64,000 nucleotides of DNA from Szabonella alba (lineage in GTDB: Bacteria > Pseudomonadota > Alphaproteobacteria > Rhodobacterales > Rhodobacteraceae). Location of the stretch: NCBI RefSeq assembly GCF_016765775.1, contig NZ_JAESVN010000002.1, positions 62,001-126,000 of the forward strand, read 5' to 3'. This document shows positions 35,966 through 45,900 of this stretch, piece by piece; position 1 is the stretch's first letter, and each line of letters opens with the position of its first letter. The notes under the pieces were generated by a model. It did not search any database. It saw nothing but the letters and a program-made list of their open reading frames with translations, and was not told the DNA's origin. Both the position numbers and the translations under genes were made by a program.

Positions 35966-37638
35966 ACAGGATGGATCCCGACCAGCGGACCGATGCGCCG
36001 GACTTGCGCGGCCCCGATCTGGTGATGCGCCTGTCGCGCATGGGATCGGCCCATCCGATGCGGCTTTCCTTCCTGCGCGTGCTCTTGCGCCGTATCGCGC
36101 GTGAGGGGTGGCATTTTGACCGCCCGGTCTGGCAGGTGGATGGTCATGGCATCGGCCGCGCGGTCTATCGCGCGCGGGGACCGGAAAGAACCTACAGCCT
36201 TGTCGCCTTCGCGCATCATCTGCCGGATGAGATGCGCTCTGACCGGGTGATCGCCACCGCCTGGGACGCGACCTTTGCGCTTGTCGATGGCGAGGCCGGG
36301 CCGGATGACCTTGACCGTCTGGCCGCCAATGTGCCGCTGCAAGAGGCCGGGCGGATCAGCGGGAAAGAGCTTTGCCTCAGCCGTGCCAATCGCTCGGTCC
36401 GGCTGTTCGCGCATGTGGTGGACCGGCTGTCCCGGGGCCTGCAGCCCGATGCCGCCGAGATTGACGCGGTGGGCTATCTGATGCGGACGACCGCCGTTTA
36501 TGGCTCGGGCAAGTTCGGTGCAGCCGACCGCGAGGAGATCAGCGACCGGCCAGAGATGAAAGCCCCGTTTCAGGCCGAAATGCTGTCGGTCTGGCTGATC
36601 CGCGCCTTTACTGTGGATATTGCCGAACATCTTGCACAGGTCCGCGCACAGGTCTGCGGCGGCCCCGATGCTGTCCGGCTTGACCGGGATCTGCGGCGCC
36701 GGCTGGGGGTTGGCAATTCCACCGGCCTTGGCATGGCGCCTTTCCTCGTGCGGCATCCGGCGCTGCTGAATGCCTGGATGACCGCACGCGAAACGGCGCT
36801 GGCGCGGGTCCGGGCACTGCCGGATGCCGGACCGGCAGAACTGGCCGCCTTCGACAGCGCCCTGACCGCAGCCCGGCAGAATGCCGATCTGTGGCACAGC
36901 ACGCATCCGGCCCAACTGGCAAAGCTGGCCCTGCTGCGCGCCGACCTTGCGCGTCTGGCCGATCATGTCGGGTCCGGTTGGCGCATCGGGGCGCCCCGGC
37001 CCTGGGATGCGTTGTGGTCATGGGGCGCGGCGCTTTTGTCCGAGGAAGGGCAGGAATGTCTGCTGGCGCTGATGCTGGAACCGCATGGCGCCCTAGTCGA
37101 TGATCTGGCCGACCGGCTCGATACCGATGAACCGCCCTGCTTTGCCATCGACGGGGCAATGACAGTCGGACAGCTGCGCAGATTACTGGCCGCAGATTAT
37201 GGCTGGACCCGCCGGTTCGATTTCGCCGATCAGGCGCAGACGGCGCGTTTCTGGTATGTCTCCGAGGAGAAGCTGGAACCGCGCCTCGGGAATCGTCATG
37301 CCGAGGCCGGACAGGAGCGGGAAAAACCGCTTGGCATCGCCCGGGCGGTTGCCACCCTGCAGGAGGCGCTGGCGGATCGCGCGGATGCGGAACGGCTGGC
37401 GTCCTTTCTGCTGGCCCATCCTGAACACCGCCATACGGTGCGGCGCATTCAGATGCTGCAGGGCCTGCCCTATGCCGAGATCCGCGACAACCTGCTGGAC
37501 GAGGGCATGCTGCCCATCGACATCCTGCGCTGCAAGCTTGCCTTTTTTGGCGCAACCCGCTTTGACCCCCGGTCCGACCGGTGGGTGCGGATCAGCCTGT
37601 TTCAGGACATGCCCTATCCTGATGAGATCTGCGCATGA
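35962..37638 (+). CDS. Conserved-looking protein of unknown function (558 aa)
   Basis: I do not recognise this protein. It has no signal peptide or clear membrane helices and is rich in Arg, Ala, Leu and Asp, so it is probably cytoplasmic and largely helical. Stretches that read as conserved blocks are RMGSAHPMRLSFLRVLLRR near residue 26, YSLVAFAHHLPDEMRSDRV near 75, and GVGNSTGLGMAPFLVRHPALL in the middle. No nucleotide-binding or metal motif is obvious. The ATG at 35962 overlaps the dipeptidase-like stop, and its own stop overlaps the DUF3726 start. A longer frame beginning inside the previous gene (35716) was rejected. Tight coupling implies work with the dipeptidase-like and DUF3726 proteins. 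Confidence 0.75.
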   Translation: MNRMDPDQRTDAPDLRGPDLVMRLSRMGSAHPMRLSFLRVLLRRIAREGWHFDRPVWQVDGHGIGRAVYRARGPERTYSLVAFAHHLPDEMRSDRVIATAWDATFALVDGEAGPDDLDRLAANVPLQEAGRISGKELCLSRANRSVRLFAHVVDRLSRGLQPDAAEIDAVGYLMRTTAVYGSGKFGAADREEISDRPEMKAPFQAEMLSVWLIRAFTVDIAEHLAQVRAQVCGGPDAVRLDRDLRRRLGVGNSTGLGMAPFLVRHPALLNAWMTARETALARVRALPDAGPAELAAFDSALTAARQNADLWHSTHPAQLAKLALLRADLARLADHVGSGWRIGAPRPWDALWSWGAALLSEEGQECLLALMLEPHGALVDDLADRLDTDEPPCFAIDGAMTVGQLRRLLAADYGWTRRFDFADQAQTARFWYVSEEKLEPRLGNRHAEAGQEREKPLGIARAVATLQEALADRADAERLASFLLAHPEHRHTVRRIQMLQGLPYAEIRDNLLDEGMLPIDILRCKLAFFGATRFDPRSDRWVRISLFQDMPYPDEICA

Positions 37639-38228
37639 CAGAAACCGTGACACTTGCGCATTCGGAACTGCGCGGCCTGATCACCAAGGCTGCACGCGGC
37701 GCAGGGCTCAGCTGGGGCTTGGCGGAAGAGGCAGGCTGGGCCGCCGAATGGCTGGCCCGGCGCGGAATGCCCGCCGCCGACTGGGCGACGCTCTGGCTGG
37801 CCGACCGGATGGCGGGGGCGATCAGCCCGGTTGAAATCGGCGTTTCGCTGGCCGATGCCTGCATGGACGACCCTGCAACTGCACATCGCGCACTGCCGGA
37901 CGGCCTTGCGGCACCCGGCTATCTCTTGCCCTTCCTGCATCGGATCGCCGGGGGCGGCCCTGAGCTGTCGATCATCTCGGCGCAGGGTCTGGTCGCGCGC
38001 GTTTCCGCTGCGGGTGAGGTCGTGTTCGGACAGGGATGGCACCCGCGACCGACGGGCTGGCGCCTGTCCGCAACTGTCAACGCGGAACCCCGACCGGGCT
38101 TGGCCCGGCGACCCGTGGTATCGCGTTCGGTTATCGAATGCCTGGAAGATCTGGCGCTGCGCACGACGGTTCCGCGTTCGGAGACCTCCCGCCATGATGC
38201 AGGTTCATCGGGCAGCGACAACGACTGA
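37635..38228 (+). CDS. DUF3726 domain-containing protein
   Basis: The 197-residue protein matches my memory of DUF3726: an N-terminal LHxELxxLITKAARGAGLSWGLAEEAG-type segment (residues 8-35) and a C-terminus with LALRTTVPRSETSR and DAGSSGSDND. The function of this family is unknown. It is probably cytoplasmic. It is the last gene of the operon running from 29406, overlapping the 558-residue protein by ATGA, and it faces a LysR gene across 182 bases. I recall DUF3726 genes near M19-like and Ldh2-like genes in other alphaproteobacteria, which was not checked. Confidence 0.7.
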   Translation: MTETVTLAHSELRGLITKAARGAGLSWGLAEEAGWAAEWLARRGMPAADWATLWLADRMAGAISPVEIGVSLADACMDDPATAHRALPDGLAAPGYLLPFLHRIAGGGPELSIISAQGLVARVSAAGEVVFGQGWHPRPTGWRLSATVNAEPRPGLARRPVVSRSVIECLEDLALRTTVPRSETSRHDAGSSGSDND

Positions 38229-38410
38229 CCCGCGCTGTCATGCGATCCATTCGATCAGTGCGGTTGGTCGCGTCGATCCTTGCCGTCTTCGGAACGGCGG
38301 CCCCGGCAGCCAGCCCATCCATCATAGGCGCGACGATACTTTTGTCGCTCCACCGCGTCCAGCGCTCACAGCGGGTCCTGGCCGGGCCATCCTTCGTCGG
38401 TGCGTCGCAG

Positions 38411-39331
38411 CTAGGCCCCGCCGGGCAGCGCGGCAAAGCCGGGGTCAAGGCGGCGCGCGGTCTCGGCCTCGGCCAGCAGCCAGTCGCGGAACTGCGGCAG
38501 ATGCGGATGCTCAATCCGGTCGGGCCATGAAATCAGGTGAAACGCCTCACGCGCGGCCAGTTCCAGCGGGAAGGGCTGCGCCAGCCGCCCCGCCACCACA
38601 AGGGGGGCGGCCATCGAACTGCGCCCCAGCGTGACGCCACCGCCTGCCGCCGCCACCTCAAGCGCCATCAGCGAGGTGTCGAAATGCAGCCCCGCCCCGG
38701 AATCGACCCGCGCCGCCCCGGCAGCGGCCAGCCATGTCGGCCAGCCCTCCTGAAACCCCAGCACATGCAGCAGACGTTCCGCCGCCAGATCATCGGGATG
38801 GGCCAGCCGAGCCGCCACGGATGGCGCGCAAAGCGGCGTCATGCGGTCCCAGCACAGACGATCCGCCCGGCAGCCCGTCCATTGCCCGTGACCATAGCGG
38901 ATATCCAGATCCACGCGTTCAGCCTCGGAATCCCCGCTCCAGACCGAGGTGACCAGCCGGACGGGAACCTTCGAGCGGTCCAGAAAGCCCGGCATCCGGG
39001 GGGCCAGCCAGTTGACGGCAAAGCCGATGGGCGCCCGCAGCGTCAGGATCTCGGCGCGGCGGTTGCCAAAGACCTCAAGCGTGCCATCGGCCAGACGTTC
39101 GAACCCGTCCTGCACTTTCGGCAGATAGGAGGCCCCGGCCTTGGTCAGCAACAGACTGCGCGCGCGGCGTTCAAACAGCGCCTCCCCCAGCTGCCCCTCC
39201 AGCAGCTTGACCTGTTTGGACACCGCCGATTGCGTCAGGTTCAGCTCCTGCGCGGCAAGGGTGAAACTGAGATGCCGGGCAGAGGCCTCAAAGGCGCGCA
39301 GCCAGGGCAGAGGGGGAAGACGCAGAACCAT
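38411..39331 (-). CDS. LysR family transcriptional regulator, GcvA type
   Basis: The 306-residue protein starts with LRLPPLPWLRAFEASARHLSF and has the GcvA-like helix-turn-helix AAQELNLTQSAVSKQVKLLEG, followed by a LysR effector domain. The ATG at 39331 was preferred because GcvA-type proteins begin just before the RLPPL motif; 39340 is an alternative, and neither has a strong ribosome site. It is convergent with the DUF3726 gene and could be a second regulator of that operon or control something else. Confidence 0.85.
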   Translation of the reverse strand: MVLRLPPLPWLRAFEASARHLSFTLAAQELNLTQSAVSKQVKLLEGQLGEALFERRARSLLLTKAGASYLPKVQDGFERLADGTLEVFGNRRAEILTLRAPIGFAVNWLAPRMPGFLDRSKVPVRLVTSVWSGDSEAERVDLDIRYGHGQWTGCRADRLCWDRMTPLCAPSVAARLAHPDDLAAERLLHVLGFQEGWPTWLAAAGAARVDSGAGLHFDTSLMALEVAAAGGGVTLGRSSMAAPLVVAGRLAQPFPLELAAREAFHLISWPDRIEHPHLPQFRDWLLAEAETARRLDPGFAALPGGA

Positions 39332-39506
39332 GGCGGGCATCCGGGGGGTGAGGGAGGCCCAGAATGACCGGGACGGGGCGGGTGTCAATCGGGAGGGAGG
39401 GGAGAGGGAGCCTTATTTTGACGATACATCGCGTTCTGGCTTTCTGAAAATTGTTCGGTAGAATTGTGTTGGTCAAATATCTCACGAAACCACATTGGAG
39501 AATTGA

Positions 39507-40298
39507 ATGTCTTACGAAGCCGAGAAGCCACATGAAATTCCCGATGATCTTTTCGAATGCGTCATCTATCTTAAGAACACAATTATTGGCCTCACCACTG
39601 AAGGTGGGTCAGAAGCGGGTTATAAACTAGCTCGCGAGAGGTTGATGAACGAATTAACATGCAAGCGCTTACTTCCTACTTTTGTTCGACACTCGAACGA
39701 TGCCAGTTCTGTTAAATCTGCATTGATGAGCGTAGCCAGCGGCCCCGGATCGTGGGCCGTGCGTCGCGGGCATGTAAACGATTCATTTGAACCGCTCTTG
39801 GCCTACCTCGAAGCTGGAGCGGGAGCCGCCGACAACACGATTACAGAAGGTCTCACCGGGTATGATGCCCCAGCGATACAAGCGTACTGGGCCAAGGCTT
39901 TGGAAAGGCGATCAAGCGATCCGGATGGCGCTGTGACAGCAGCAAGCACCCTTATCGAGGAAGTTTGCAAACATATCATTGAGGATAGCGGTGGCGAATG
40001 GGACAGGAAATGGAATATGCCAAAGCTATATGCTGAAGCATCAAGAGTCATGAACCTTGCACCAAACCAGCACCAAGAAGACGTGTTCAAAACAATTCTG
40101 GGAAACTGCCAGAGCGTAGTTCAGACCATAGGATCCCTGCGCAACAAGGGCGGTGATGCACATGCTGGTGGACGTTTGCGCGTGCCATTTAAGCCGCGTC
40201 ACGCAGCGTTGACAGTTAACCTCGCGGGCTCGATGGCATTGTTCCTGATTGAAACTTGGAAAGCGAGAAATGAGAACGTTGTCATTAAAAATAACTGA
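39507..40298 (+). CDS. Abortive infection family protein (Abi C-terminal domain)
   Basis: The 263-residue protein carries a C-terminal domain (about residues 130-255) of the Abi_C type: SSDPDGAVTAASTLIEEVCKH, DVFKTILGNCQSVVQTIG, then LRNKGGDAHAGG and HAALTVNLAGSMALFLIETW. Such domains occur in phage-resistance proteins that stop growth of infected cells, though most members are untested. The N-terminal 130 residues are unassigned. The gene has a ribosome site TTGGAG. Base composition is clearly lower in GC than the flanks, with many AT-ending codons, which suggests recent acquisition. No partner toxin, nuclease or mobile element is visible. Confidence 0.8.
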   Translation: MSYEAEKPHEIPDDLFECVIYLKNTIIGLTTEGGSEAGYKLARERLMNELTCKRLLPTFVRHSNDASSVKSALMSVASGPGSWAVRRGHVNDSFEPLLAYLEAGAGAADNTITEGLTGYDAPAIQAYWAKALERRSSDPDGAVTAASTLIEEVCKHIIEDSGGEWDRKWNMPKLYAEASRVMNLAPNQHQEDVFKTILGNCQSVVQTIGSLRNKGGDAHAGGRLRVPFKPRHAALTVNLAGSMALFLIETWKARNENVVIKNN

Positions 40299-40357
40299 AT
40301 TGACTGCCCCTCAAATTACTAGGAAATAGCCTACTGACAGGCTTCAAACATCCCCCC

Positions 40358-41023
40358 TCAGAAATCCAGATCCGTATAATGCGCCGCGGCCGGAAAACCC
40401 GGCACCTGATCGGCCAGCAGCGGGCGGAAGGAGGGGCGCGATTTGATCTTCGCATACCAGTCCTTCACATTGGCGCTGCGGTTCCAGTCCACATCCGAGA
40501 TGTAATCCAGACAGGACAGATGTGCGGCGGCGGTGAAATCGGCCAAAGTCATCGCATCGCCCGCCAGCCAGCGGCGCTGATCCAGCAGCCATGCCATGTA
40601 ATCAAGATGATACTTGATGCGTGAGGCGCCGAATTTCACCGCGCGGCTGTCGGGATAGCCCTGCCCCATGATCTTCTTGTTGACCCGTTCATACAGCAGT
40701 TTCGACGTCACTTCCTCATGGAACTTGTCATCGAACCAGGCACAGATGCGGCGCACCTCGAACCGGCCTTCGGCATCGCGGGGCATCAGGGGGGGCTGGG
40801 GCACGGTTTCCTCAAGCCATTCGCAGATCGCCTGACTTTCGGCCATCACGCGGCCATCGGTTTTCAGCACCGGCACCTTGCCCGCCGGGTTGCGGCGCAG
40901 GAAATCGGCCGAAGGCTCCCAATAGCGTTCCTCGACCAGTTCCACCTCAAGCTTCTTTTCCGCCAGCGTCAGGCGCACCTTGCGGCAGAAGGGTGAGAGT
41001 GGAAAATGATAGAGGCGGTTCAT
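40358..41023 (-). CDS. Glutathione S-transferase family protein, FzlA-like
   Basis: The 221-residue protein has an N-terminal thioredoxin-fold domain (YHFPLSPFCRKVRLTLAEKK, with NPAGKVPVL and ESQAICEWLEE) and a C-terminal helical GST domain with LAGDAMTLADFTAAAHLSCLDY. The sequence style, especially the region VNKKIMGQGYPDSR and the FDDKFHEEV segment, resembles FzlA, the alphaproteobacterial GST-like protein that binds FtsZ and supports constriction. An ordinary GST remains possible. The start has AAAGG upstream. It is 54 bases from the mtgA gene ahead of it on the same strand in the opposite order, so cotranscription is possible. Confidence 0.75.
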   Translation of the reverse strand: MNRLYHFPLSPFCRKVRLTLAEKKLEVELVEERYWEPSADFLRRNPAGKVPVLKTDGRVMAESQAICEWLEETVPQPPLMPRDAEGRFEVRRICAWFDDKFHEEVTSKLLYERVNKKIMGQGYPDSRAVKFGASRIKYHLDYMAWLLDQRRWLAGDAMTLADFTAAAHLSCLDYISDVDWNRSANVKDWYAKIKSRPSFRPLLADQVPGFPAAAHYTDLDF

Positions 41024-41077
41024 GCCTTTGGCCCTTCGTCTCTGATGGTTCTACATAGCCGCGCGGGGTGGCGCAGT

Positions 41078-41794
41078 TCAATCCTCGAAACAGGCGGCGC
41101 GCCCGTCTGCGCGGATCGTTTCCGCCCCGTCGACAATCGAGGCGGATCGCCTGCGCAGGAAATCGCCGGGTCTTGCAGGGTCGCGGCCCTTGGGATCGGG
41201 CAGGATCGCGGCCAGACGCGCGGCCTGCACCGGGGTCAGGTCCGAAGGCTCGACCTGAAAATGCCGGGCCGCCGCCGCCTTGATCCCGAAGATCCCCTCG
41301 CCGAATTCCGCGACATTGAGATAGACCTCAAGAATGCGCCGCTTGCTCCAGACGGTTTCGACCACCGGGGTCAGCAGCGCCTCGGCGGCCTTGCGGGTAT
41401 AGTTTCGTCCATGCCACAGAAACACGTTCTTGACCACCTGCTGGCTGAGCGTCGAGGCCCCGCGATTGCCGCCCGCGTCAATCGCCTGCCGGATCGCGCC
41501 CATGTCGAACCCCCAATGCAGGCAGAAATTCGCATCCTCCGCCGCCACGACCGACCGCGCCATGACCGGGGCGATGTCATCCCAGTCTACCCAGTCCTGC
41601 GTGACACCGCCCAACCGGCGGCTTTCCTGCATCATGTAGATATTGGTCGGCGGGTTCACGACCGCGAACAGCAGCACCAGCGCCAGAACCGCCAGAGCCA
41701 GCCCGGCCAGACCCCGCAGCAGCAGCCGCCGCCAGCGGGGCCAGAGGCCGCCTTTCGCAGGGGTCTTGGTCTTTCTCGCCGCGCGTTTCGCCAT
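41078..41794 (-). CDS. mtgA: Monofunctional biosynthetic peptidoglycan transglycosylase
   Basis: The 238-residue protein is a GT51 glycosyltransferase that polymerises lipid II into glycan strands. It has one N-terminal membrane anchor (about residues 24-46), then the catalytic motif EDANFCLHWGFD with Glu86, and RGASTLSQQVVKN. Length is typical for MtgA. Two starts compete: 41794, with AAAGGGG just upstream, and 41809, with no ribosome site; the first is preferred. It works in the periplasm at the membrane, and it lies near the FzlA-like gene, which is also linked to cell-wall constriction. Confidence 0.93.
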   Translation of the reverse strand: MAKRAARKTKTPAKGGLWPRWRRLLLRGLAGLALAVLALVLLFAVVNPPTNIYMMQESRRLGGVTQDWVDWDDIAPVMARSVVAAEDANFCLHWGFDMGAIRQAIDAGGNRGASTLSQQVVKNVFLWHGRNYTRKAAEALLTPVVETVWSKRRILEVYLNVAEFGEGIFGIKAAAARHFQVEPSDLTPVQAARLAAILPDPKGRDPARPGDFLRRRSASIVDGAETIRADGRAACFED

Positions 41795-41893
41795 ATCCCC
41801 TTTAGCCATGAAGGCGGGGGCGGGGCAAGGGTGGCGGCGTTGGGTGGCGGGGCGGCTGGCGGGGTGCCGCCCGGGTTCCGGCAGGGGTGCCGG

Positions 41894-42811
41894 TCAGGCC
41901 GCGCACAGGATCTGGGCCTCACGCGCGGTGGGGATCACCCGCGCCGTGCGCCGATCGGTCAGCCCGTCCCGGCTTGCCAGTTCGGGGAAAAGCGCCAGAA
42001 TTTCCCGCGCGGTTGCACTGTCGCCCTGCAGGATGATCTCACCCGGATGCAGACTTTCGGACGCGGCCCCCTCGGCAAAGACGATTTCATGCCGGTCGAA
42101 CAGCAGATGCAGATAGGTGATCCGGGTCCGTTCCACCCGGCGGATCGTATCGCCGTTCAGCAAATGCTTCGCGGCGACCAGCACCTCGGCCTCTCCAAAG
42201 AAAAGTTCGGCCCGCCAGCCCTCGACCAGCATGCGGTGATTGGGCGAAACCAGCAGCGCCCGCCGGTTTCCCAGCACGCCGGGGGCAAAGCGGATCGGGG
42301 CATGTTCGCCCTGCGCGGGCACCGTCGTGCAGCCAAGCCAGCGCAGCGGTTGCAGGCCGTTGTCGCGCGTCACGATCAGGTCACCGGCTTGCAGATCTTC
42401 GACCGCCACCGGACCCGAGGCGCTTTCGATCCGCGTTCCGGCGGTGAAACAGGGCACCGCCCCGACCTGATATTCGGTCGATTCATTGACGAAGGTCGAG
42501 GACCGGAAGCGCACTGATTGCAGGTTTGTGCCATCGGTCGCCATGAACAGCGCCGGACCGCCCGCGATGTAATAGGTCACGCCGGTAATCGTATAGGTCG
42601 GCCCGCCCGATGTATTGCGCACGGTGATCGTGTCGCCGACCCAGACATCGGTGATGGTGTAACCGGCAATCCGGTCACCCCCGGTGCCGCGCAGAAATCC
42701 GTCATCGTTCTGGTCAACGACATTCAGAGTCATCGGGTTCAGTTGCGTGTTCGAACCGGGCGGATTGCCCGGATCGACCACATAGAAGGTAAAACTGTAA
42801 TTCGTCGGCAT
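41894..42811 (-). CDS. Hint domain-containing protein
   Basis: The 305-residue protein has an N-terminal beta-rich region with repeated Gly/Asn/Thr (residues 1-115) and a C-terminal Hint module starting PCFTAGTRIESASGPVAVEDLQAGD, where Cys120 is the expected splice/cleavage nucleophile, followed by VSPNHRMLV, the conserved NHRML block. Rhodobacteraceae carry many such Hint_2 proteins, often linked to secreted or surface proteins, with unproven function. No classical signal peptide is seen. It stands alone between mtgA and gltB on the same strand. Confidence 0.8.
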   Translation of the reverse strand: MPTNYSFTFYVVDPGNPPGSNTQLNPMTLNVVDQNDDGFLRGTGGDRIAGYTITDVWVGDTITVRNTSGGPTYTITGVTYYIAGGPALFMATDGTNLQSVRFRSSTFVNESTEYQVGAVPCFTAGTRIESASGPVAVEDLQAGDLIVTRDNGLQPLRWLGCTTVPAQGEHAPIRFAPGVLGNRRALLVSPNHRMLVEGWRAELFFGEAEVLVAAKHLLNGDTIRRVERTRITYLHLLFDRHEIVFAEGAASESLHPGEIILQGDSATAREILALFPELASRDGLTDRRTARVIPTAREAQILCAA

Positions 42812-42926
42812 CGCCGCCCCCGCGAAATCATTGTTTCCGTATCGCGGTCGATTAAGTCTTTTTTAGGCAAGGCCTGTGCCGATTGTATGATTACGGAACT
42901 TTGGCCTGCCGTCAGCGCTGAAAACC

Positions 42927-42954
42927 GGAAAGGCCCCCGCCATGGCAGGGGCCT
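42927..42954 (-). terminator. Rho-independent terminator after gltB
   Basis: Seven-bp perfect arms (42931-42937, 42948-42954) with a 10-base loop lie about 45 bases past the gltB stop. On the minus strand the stem is followed by TTCCGGTTTTC, giving a modest T-run. Confidence 0.6.
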
Positions 42955-42998
42955 GTCCGGTCTTGCGGGATGCGGGCGGGCGTTGCGCCCGCCGCGCG

Positions 42999-45900
42999 TC
43001 ATTCGGCCGGGACGCGGATATCCTCGGGCGACAGCGGATGCGGGATCTTGCCCAGCATCTCCTTGGGGCAGGCCTGCAGGAAATTGCCCCGCGCCTCCTC
43101 CCAGTGATCCAGCAGACGCCGCGCCTTGGCCGACCCCGTTTCGGCCACATGGCGTTCGATCAGGCCCCTCAGCTGCGCCTCCCAATGCGGGTGGCTGACC
43201 GTGCAGGTGACAAGGCTTTCAAGGTTCATGAATTCCTCGGCAACGCCATCGGGATCGTAAAGATAGGCCATACCACCCGTCATCCCCGCCCCGAAATTCG
43301 CACCGATCCGGCCAAGGATCACCGCAACACCGCCGGTCATGTATTCACAACCATTGGTGCCGCAGCCCTCGATCACCACCGAGGCGCCCGAGTTGCGCAC
43401 CGCAAACCGTTCGCCCGCGCGACCCGCAGCGAACAGCTTGCCACCCGTCGCGCCGTACAGCACGGTATTGCCGATGATCGTGTTTTCCGAGGCCTCCAGC
43501 GGTGACGACATCGACGGGCGCACAACGATCAACCCGCCCGAAAGCCCCTTGCCGACATAGTCATTGGCATCGCCCTGCACCTCGATCTTCAGACCCTGCA
43601 CAGCGAATGCCCCAAGGCTTTGCCCGCAGGATCCTGACAGTTTCACCGTCAGGTGATCCTCCTGCAGCGTGTTGCGCATGCCGAACTGCCGCACGATATG
43701 GCTTGAGGCGCGCGTGCCGATGGTGCGGTGGGTGTTCCGCACGGCATAGGACAGCTGCATCTTCTCACCATCCTCAAAGAAGCGGTGCCCGTCCTTGATG
43801 ATCTCGGCATCCAGCGTATCGGGCACCGCATTGCGCGGCTTTGAACGGTCATAGGTTATGCGATGCGCCCCATCGACCGTGATCAGCAGCGGGTTCAGGT
43901 CCAGATCATCCAGATGCGCCGAACCCCGCGAAACCTGCGTCAGCAGATCCGCCCGGCCGATGATCTCATCAATCGAACGCGCGCCCAGACCGGCAAGGAT
44001 TTCCCGCACTTCCTGCGCGTAGAAGGTGATGAGGTTCACCACCTTGTCGGCATTGCCGGTGAATTTCTGGCGCAGCGCCTCATTCTGGGTGCAGACGCCC
44101 ACCGGACAGGTGTTCGACTGGCATTGCCGAACCATGATGCAGCCCATGGCGATCAGGGCCGCCGTGCCGATGCCATATTCCTCGGCCCCCATCATCGCCG
44201 CCATGACGATATCGCGGCCCGTGCGCAGGCCGCCATCGGTGCGCAGCGTGATCCGGTCGCGCAGGTTGTTCATCGACAGAACCTGATGCGCCTCGGTCAG
44301 CCCCATTTCCCAGGGCAGACCGGCATATTTGATGGATGTCGCGGGGCTGGCCCCGGTCCCGCCATTATGGCCCGAAATCAGGATGATATCGGCCTTGGCC
44401 TTGGCCACGCCCGCCGCAATCGTGCCGACACCCGAGCTTGAGACCAGTTTCACCGTGACCTTTGCGCGCGGGTTGATCTGCTTCAGGTCATAGATCAGCT
44501 GCGCCAGATCCTCGATGGAATAGATGTCATGATGCGGCGGCGGCGAAATCAGCGTGACCCCTTGCGTCGAATGGCGCAGCCGCGCGATCAGCGCCGTGAC
44601 CTTCATGCCCGGCAACTGCCCGCCCTCACCCGGCTTGGCACCCTGCGCCACCTTGATTTCCAGTTCTTCGCAGGCGTTCAGGTATTCCGCCGTTACGCCG
44701 AACCGGCCCGATGCAACCTGCTTGATCTTGGCCGACGGATTGTCGCCATTCGCCTCGGGCAGGAAATGCGCCGGATCCTCGCCGCCCTCACCGCTGTCGG
44801 ATTTCGCGCCGATGCGGTTCATCGCGACGTTCAGCGTCTTATGCGCCTCGGGCGACAGCGCCCCCAGCGACATCCCCGGCGTCACGAACCGCTTGCGGAT
44901 CGAGGTGATCGATTCCACCTCCTCGATCGGCACCGGCTTGCCCAAGGGCTTGATGTCCAACAGATCGCGGATATGGATCGGCGGATTGGCCCGCATCGCC
45001 GCTGAATACTGCTTCCACAGGTCATAGCTGGCGCGGTCACAGGCAGATTGCAACATATGCATGGTCTGCGCTTCCCAGGCGTGTTTTTCACCCGACCGCC
45101 GCGCCTTGTAGATGCCGCCGATGGGCAGCACATCCGCGCCCCCCAGCCAGCCCCTGGCATGAACCTCCTCCAGCTTGTGCTGGATACCGCTGACCCCGAT
45201 GCCCGAAATCCGGCTGTGCATGCCGGGGAAATATTCCGCGACCATGGCACGGCTCAACCCCACCGCCTCAAAGTTCAGACCACCGCGATAGGAGGAGACG
45301 ACCGAAATCCCCATCTTGGACATGATCTTCAGCAATCCGGCATCCACCGCATCGCGATAGCGCCGCGTCGCATCGGTCAGGCTGCCCTCCAGCAAGCCGC
45401 GCGCAATCCGGTCGGCGATGCTGTCCTGCGCAAGGTAAGCGTTCACCGTGGTCGCGCCGCATCCGATCAGCACCGCGAAATAATGCGGGTCGATACATTC
45501 GGCGGACCGCACATTGACCGAACAGAAGGTCCGCAGCCCCTTGCGCGTCAGCCAGCTATGCACGGCCGATGTCGCAAGGATCATCGGCATCGCCACCTTG
45601 TCAGTGCCCTGATGTTCATCGGTCAGCACCAGATGCCCGGCACCGGACCGCACGGCATCCTCGGCCTCGGCCCGGATGCGTTCCAGCCCCAGACGCAGCG
45701 CATCCGGACCAGCCGCGAAGGTGCAGTCGATATGGACGACCTGTTCGCCAAAATGCTCCACCATCACCTTGAATTCGGCATTGGCGATGAACGGGCTTTC
45801 CAGCACCAGAATCTCGGTCTGGCTGGAATTTTCATCCAGCACGTTCTTGAGGTTCCCGAACCGCGTCTTGAGGCTCATCACCCGGCTTTCGCGAAGGCTG

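Noticed and set aside
39332-40357. Mobile element carrying the Abi gene
   Set aside because: No transposase, integrase, terminal inverted repeats or target duplication could be found at the edges of the low-GC stretch.
41006-42517. 503-codon plus-strand frame across mtgA and the Hint gene
   Set aside because: It spans two real genes on the other strand and reads as antisense translation of both.
41894-42811. Intein
   Set aside because: The Hint module is the C-terminal domain of its own protein with no flanking extein halves, so it is a Hint-domain protein rather than an intein.
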